A stretch of DNA of 64,000 bases from Casuarina equisetifolia (lineage: Eukaryota; Streptophyta; Magnoliopsida; Fagales; Casuarinaceae), in NCBI GenBank assembly GCA_028551475.1, contig CM052357.1:22672451-22736450 (forward strand), in the 5' to 3' direction. The notes beneath the pieces are model-generated. The model ran no database searches, was not told the origin of the DNA, and saw only the letters and a program-made list of their open reading frames with translations. Each line of letters begins with the position of its first letter. Positions within the stretch are counted from its first letter, which is position 1. Shown piece after piece: positions 58,750 to 64,000 of the stretch. Position numbers and translations under genes: made by a program.

Positions 58750-59547
58750 TTATTTGGCAAGGTACCCACCATCCACAACTAGGTTATGTCCAGTTACACA
58801 CATTGAATCATCACATGCAAGAAACAGAAGTGCATCAGCAACGTGATTCGCCTTCAATACGACCCCTTTCAAGAGAATCTGCGGCTCGAAAATCTTTTCC
58901 ACTTGCTCTGCTTCTTCAGGATCCATTCCAAGCACATGGCATGTCATCGGCGTAGCAACTACGTACGGCGACACGCAGTTCACTCTGATCCCATGCATTC
59001 CCAGCTGCACGCTTGCGGATCTAACCAGACCAACCACGGCGTGCTTCGACATGAAATAGTCGATGAACTTCTGATGACCGGAAGCAGAGGCCACACTCGC
59101 AGTGCATACGATGCTCCCCCTGACCTGCCCTTCAACCATCGCGCGCGCTGCATGCTTCACACAGGCCGCCATGCCGCGAACATTCACTGCAAACAGGCGG
59201 TCAAGGCCTGAAAAGTCGAGATCAAGAATGGTCTGGTCAGACGTACTTAGGACCCCAGCATTACTCACCACGATGTCCAACAGCCCGTGATTTCGTATGG
59301 TCCATTCCACCATGGCTTTGACCTGCTCTTCGTCGGTCACATCGCAACGGAAGTAACAAGCAAGATTGGAGCCAATGGATTCAGCAACTTTTTGGCCTTG
59401 TTCATCTTGGATATCAGCAATCACCACCATCCGTGCACCATGATTGGCAAAAAGTCGTGCGGTTGCCTCTCCAATCCCACTTGCACCCCCGGTGACGATG
59501 ACCACTTTGCCTTCTAACTTCTTCTTGGCCAATGGGGATTCAGCCAT
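58750..59547 (-). CDS. SDR 4: short-chain dehydrogenase/reductase (SDR110C-type)
   Basis: Intronless, 265 residues, start MAESPLAKKKLEGK. It has TGGASGIG (19-26), VIADIQD with the NAD-type Asp, SNAG and catalytic Ser151, Tyr164 and Lys168 (DYFMSKH). It is closest to SDR 3; the substrate loop carries a small insertion (DPEEAEQVEKIF). The end reads VTGHNLVVDGGYLAK. A TATA-like element is at 59623-59629, about 75 bases upstream of the ATG. As with its neighbours, the likely role is oxidation of a small secondary alcohol with NAD in specialised or hormone metabolism; I cannot name the substrate. Confidence 0.94.
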   Translation of the reverse strand: MAESPLAKKKLEGKVVIVTGGASGIGEATARLFANHGARMVVIADIQDEQGQKVAESIGSNLACYFRCDVTDEEQVKAMVEWTIRNHGLLDIVVSNAGVLSTSDQTILDLDFSGLDRLFAVNVRGMAACVKHAARAMVEGQVRGSIVCTASVASASGHQKFIDYFMSKHAVVGLVRSASVQLGMHGIRVNCVSPYVVATPMTCHVLGMDPEEAEQVEKIFEPQILLKGVVLKANHVADALLFLACDDSMCVTGHNLVVDGGYLAK

Positions 59548-60740
59548 GGTTCAACCACAGAGATATATTTTGAGTGTATACAAATGAGTTCAACGATGAC
59601 TTCGTTCCTCAAAGATGGCCATTATATAAGACTTTGAAAGCAGAAGATTCTACCGCACCTTTCTTCTTCCCTTCGAAAGGAACACGGTAGGGGTATGTAC
59701 GGTGCCAACTGTATGCTTCTGTTTACAGTGAACAGAATCTGTGGTTGATTCATGGCATGTGCCATTAATTGCCAGCAACTGTTTCATCCACATTTGGTGT
59801 CCCTAACTTCTCTAATTATGAAACCCTTTAATATTCTACTGTTGAAATGACTGCCCATCCACCGATGCTGGTAAGCTGACATCACTAACCTCAAAAGCAA
59901 ATATATTTAGGACGGCAACATGATCTAGATGGGGTTTACCATTTATTGTTTGTCTCATCAAGCTGAACTTACATCCATTTAGATACAACCCAAGAGTTGC
60001 CCTTTTTTCACAGGGATATTGATAGGAAATTGCAGCAACCAGCATAGTTTTCCAGGAAGAGGAGCGCAATGTATAGTTCAGGGATACAGAAGTAGCAGAA
60101 CTGACAGTGCAGCATGTTCTGTTTTATCTTCAGGCAATCAATATCGTGCTAAATTTGGGAGGGTTGATATACAGCCTCAACTACATATCTCTTTGGTGAA
60201 ATTTCCCCAACCTAGTGCTTGACCTGCCATCTTGTGGTGCATTGAGCTGCGCTAGTTTAATTTAGACAGTGACCAAGAACCCTTCCTTGTCTGTATGCTG
60301 TCTTTGCTTTTTGTTTAAAAACTAATCACCTCATCGTTACAGCTTGCTACTACATATTTTCTTAATCCTTTGATTGTGAAATACTTTATTAAGTTTACAG
60401 ATAAAATGATAACTGTCAATTAAAACTCTTCAATATTATCTTTCATACTACCAATAAATATTGGACTTAGAAAACCTTTAAGTGCGTTTTATCGTTTGGC
60501 CAGAACGATGGATAAAATCTTCAACATGGATAAAATCTTCAAACTACGAACAGAGATTATTTTTCTAAACCACGTGAGTCATGAATATTCTTTTGTATTT
60601 GTTACAAGAGAAATGCACTTTGAATATAAATAAATATAAGGCTTAAAAAACTATTTAAGTTCATTGTATCATTTAATAGGAACTATCATAAGTGGATTTT
60701 CTCTGAACATAAAGATTACTTCCTTGAATCACATAAATTA
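59548..60740. other. Spacer between SDR 4 and the kinase gene
   Basis: It holds the SDR 4 promoter at the left and AT-rich DNA. A 67-codon frame at 60019-60222 is unsupported. No gene is recognised. Confidence 0.45.
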
Positions 60741-60749
60741 TTGATTTTC

Positions 60750-60990
60750 TTTTATATTTGCCATGTGTTTGTGGTGGGTGTATTTATTATTGCTCAATCT
60801 GCCTAAATTCCCAAAATATTTTAGGTCTCTTCAGAAAAGATTCAAAGCCAATTTTTGTGCGTCACTAAATGACTTGAATGTTGTTGGTTGGGTATCTTCA
60901 CAAAACCTACTGATCCATCTTTTGTGAGGCTATAAACTTTTGTGAAGAGACCTATATTTGCCATGTGTTTATGGTGCGTGTATTTATTGA
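60750..60990. repeat. Rearranged shards of the kinase exon between direct repeats
   Basis: GACTTGAATGTTGTTGGTTGG followed by GTA (about 60870-60893) and CCTACTGATCCATCTTTTGTGA (about 60906-60927) match the kinase exon at 61586-61719, but on the opposite strand and in swapped order. A near-identical direct repeat (ATATTTGCCATGTGTTT then TGGTG-GTGTATTTATT) lies at about 60756-60790 and 60954-60989. Inside, TAGGTCTCTTCA-AAAAG occurs in inverted form near 60822-60840 and 60932-60950. It is not coding. Confidence 0.7.
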
Positions 60991-61260
60991 CCTCTATAAC
61001 TAGAACTAGAACTATAATTTGCTTGGTTCCATCTCTTTTAAGGACAAAATTTAAACCTTCCTCTCGGAACAATACTGCCTCTAAGCAAGCTTGTCCAAAT
61101 CAGAAGAGGAATGAGCAGGAGAAACAAAAACATACCAATCAAGAAGCACCACGTCCATCGTTTCCGGGAATACATGCAATATACAGAGGCCCCAAAGGGT
61201 AGAGACAAATCGCTTCCAAAACATTCTAGGAGAACTAATGGGACAATCACTCTTGAATCA

Positions 61261-63932
61261 TTAACAATAATCTGACTGCGATTCGTATAAGTCACTGGGG
61301 CAAGGTGACATGATCTGTTGCTCTAGCAACTGTAATACCTGGTTCATTGATGGCCGATCATCTGGGTTTGCATCCGTGCACCTGGCAGCTATTTCTAGAA
61401 TTGCTTCCAGGGTTTCCACGTCTGTGCCTGTGCACCTTTTGTCTACTAAATCTTCCAATTGGTTCTGCCTCAATAACGTATTCATCTGCGGATGATTACA
61501 TTCAGATTATAACCATCATGTTCTGGAGTAGGAAAACAAAAGGAAAACTCGATCAACATAAGGGAAGAAACACAGTAGAGCTTACCCAACCAACAACGTT
61601 CAAGCCTCTCTTCACAAAAGATGGATCAGTAGGTCTCTTCCCAGTTACAAGCTCCAGCAAGAGAACTCCGAAACTATACACGTCCGACTTCGCTGTAGCT
61701 CTCCCACTTTGGAGATACTCTGTATTATCATAAATAATGATTTAGTACTGAAACCCATTAGGATTAGTAAGATAAGTCAAATTCAAGTGATATAATAGCC
61801 TTTGAATCACTTGAAACTAGTATCATTAACTAACATTAATAACGTTTGGAGCCAATTCCACCTAGTACTGCCATGAAGACATTTTGTTATAACCATTTGC
61901 TAATAATCATTTCTACAAATCTGTTGAACCATTATCCTGATATTCCATGGTTCAATGAGTGTCAAAGGTAATCTGTTGGAATAAAAAGAAGGCAGATTTA
62001 GAGCTAGGAAGCAGGTTTCAGGCAGTGTCTGGAAAAAACTGTCATTGTTATACACTGTAGTACAGTTATTGGTTCAGACCACTGTTCTCTTTAAGGTATG
62101 CTGAAGACCATTAGAGACTCTAGATTTCCTGTCTATTCCGAGGCACAACTGGCAAACCACCATCTCTCCAAGCAACTCATTCCCGAACCAAGCATCGATT
62201 CTTTTTATCATCAAATAGACAAATTACCTCCCCAAAATTCCTGCCATAACAACAATTACTTAGATATTCCCCTAAACCTTATTTCCGGCCATAACAAGTT
62301 TTCACGTAAACTATTCTTCTGATAACCACAATTACTTCCCTCAAGATTCTCTTTGAGCATTTTGGATGGGGATCAAGCACAAAGAGAATAAATGCAGCCA
62401 GTACCCCCAATCATGGCACGTTGCAGGAAAACCCAACGCAGGTTGACCTTACATGACAACCTCTTGTGATCCAACCACAAAACCACTTTGCCTTCATTCA
62501 AACCTGATTCTAATGTAAAAACAGCAAGATTCTAGGGGCTGAATAAAACTTGCTTACGAATAGTAGTATATTTGACTAAAAACTGTTCCGAGATACTGTA
62601 GCTGCTAAATCAAAAAACATACCTGGTGCTAGGTAGCCAAAAGTGCCAGCAACCACGGTTGTGACATGGGCATCCTCATCTACCAAAAGCTTAGCAAGAC
62701 CAAAGTCTGATACACGAGGCTCCAAGTTCTCATCAAGGAGAATGTTACTGGATTTTATGTCACGGTGCACAATCTTTGGAGAGCAGTCATGGTGCAAGTA
62801 TGCCAGTCCCCTCGCTGAACCAAGGGCTATTTTCAATCGAGCACCCCAGTTCAATGATCGTTCTTCAGGGCCATGTTCTAAAAGGAAAAGGACCAAAATG
62901 AAAACTAGAGAAATGAAAGAACCATCGCATTTCAAGTTAAAAACTGCTAGTTTTATACATAGGAATATGAATCCAAGTGCAAAGTATGGTTAGGTGGAAT
63001 AACCAAAAGAAAATTAAAAAAAAACAATAATGCAAAGTTCAGGGTCCCAAGAGTGACAGAATTCAAGCAGAGCAATAAAGCGATGGCACTTTAAAGCAAC
63101 TGACTAAGGATTCTGAGCAACAAATATATTCTGTCCACCAGTCATTTTTAAAAACTTTCGTTACTTGAAACTATATTAACAGCTCTACTAGACATACTAG
63201 TACTGTAAGTGCAATGCTGATCTTGGCCACAGATATGATAACTGATCTCTACCACTATCCACCTATTGTTTTTCATTCCATCGTTGTATTCAGCATGTAA
63301 ACAATAACCGTAGGATCTAAAATGTTGAGCATACCATGCAAGAAATCATCTAAGCTGCCCATAGCCATATAATCATAGATGAGAAGCTTTGAAGCTGGGA
63401 GTCTGCAGTAACCTCGTAGGTTTACCAAATTTATGTGCTTGATGCTACCCAAGATTTCTAACTCCCTCTCAAACACTTGATCTGATCCTTCACGACTCCG
63501 ATCAATCCTTTTAACAGCAAATGTTCCACAATCATTCATAACCATTCTGTATACAGTACCAAACCCTCCCGACCCTACAACATCTTCCTCATCAAGAGCT
63601 TCCAGCTTTTCTATTATCTCTGATGAGGGGTATGGCAGATCACCATGAAAAGTAATAAGTTTTGTGCCTGTTCAAAAGTCACAAGTTTATTAGAAACAAC
63701 TAGATAACCAAAAATAAAATTGATGAAATGCATAGATTAGAGAAACTATCCAGCTTACTTGCTTCTTGATTGACTTGCTTTTTCACTTCTGTGTATCTCC
63801 TAGCAGTTCTTTCCTTCTTTGATAAAAACCAAACCCAAAGCAAACCAAGGAGCACAACAAGTGCAAGACCCATTGTGGACATTGCACCAATCAGCACTCC
63901 TTTCATGTAGTGAGACGATCTCTTAGTAGGCA
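61261..63932 (-). CDS. FEI-family LRR receptor-like kinase, 3' part (cut by window edge)
   Basis: Five 3' exons on the minus strand: 63932-63759, 63667-63335, 62877-62623, 61719-61586 and 61485-61261 (1121 nt, about 373 residues). All phases match; the extracellular LRR part lies beyond the window. The visible part starts [20 protein letters not shown] and has one membrane helix, then YTEVKKQ, and a kinase domain with [10 protein letters not shown], the catalytic Lys in [23 protein letters not shown] and a C-terminal SDYC. It is an RD kinase. The sequence most resembles Arabidopsis At5g62710 (FEI3). FEI1 and FEI2 act in cell wall synthesis, anisotropic growth and the SOS5 pathway. An acceptor at 63933-63935 (rc CAG) shows an intron before the first listed exon. 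Confidence 0.93.
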
Positions 63933-64000
63933 CTGCAGAAGCCCCCGAGTACATAAAACATAATTACCTTATGCACATACTAATCGTAGTATAGTCAAAC

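Noticed and set aside
1..64000. CRISPR arrays, bacterial operons, phage or organelle DNA
   Set aside because: No regularly spaced repeats were found. The spliced genes and plant gene families show eukaryotic nuclear DNA.

Overview
This is nuclear DNA from a flowering plant, most likely a eudicot. The genes carry short GT-AG introns, the intergenic DNA is AT-rich, one tRNA is of the plant nuclear type, and the gene families are plant-specific (QUIRKY-type MCTP, HIR, RIQ/DUF1118, NPF, HD-Zip I, FEI-type LRR kinase). The species cannot be named from the sequence alone. Exon boundaries were worked out by hand from GT-AG signals, phase continuity and remembered family sequences. For every model called complete, the exon lengths sum to a multiple of three, except the N-terminal part of the HPP gene.

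Layout. 0.8-2.5 kb: an RTM2-like HSP20/membrane-anchor gene (+). 4.6-8.1 kb: an intronless QUIRKY-like MCTP gene (+). 10.3-10.5 kb: a miR166-like hairpin (-). 12.0-21.6 kb: a tandem segmental duplication holding a shortened VDAC-like porin gene (+), a HIR gene (-), a truncated porin pseudogene (+) and a second HIR gene (-). 22.2-23.3 kb: a RIQ-like thylakoid protein gene (+). 23.8 kb: tRNA-Ala(AGC) (-). 24.7-27.9 kb: an NPF4-type transporter (-). 34.5-36.4 kb: an HAT5/ATHB1-like HD-Zip I gene (+) with a peptide-coding uORF in its leader. 42.4-45.9 kb: an HPP-family chloroplast membrane protein gene (-). 49.8-59.6 kb: four intact SDR110C-type dehydrogenase genes plus one SDR relic and a dead LINE reverse transcriptase. 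61.3-64.0 kb: the 3' part of an FEI-family LRR receptor kinase (-), cut by the window edge.

The genes do not form a pathway; this is an ordinary plant chromosome arm segment. From memory, the order HIR - NPF - HPP - FEI-type kinase, all on one strand, matches the Arabidopsis neighbours At5g62740-62710, and QUIRKY plus RIQ2 are neighbours at At1g74720-74730. The window would then keep an ancestral gene order that Arabidopsis split between two chromosomes, with the HIR and SDR tandem expansions laid on top. The most noteworthy items are the miR166-like hairpin, the HD-Zip uORF, the 239-residue porin that skips the usual middle strands, the NPF start codon that may sit alone on its own exon, and scrambled shards of a kinase exon downstream of the kinase gene.
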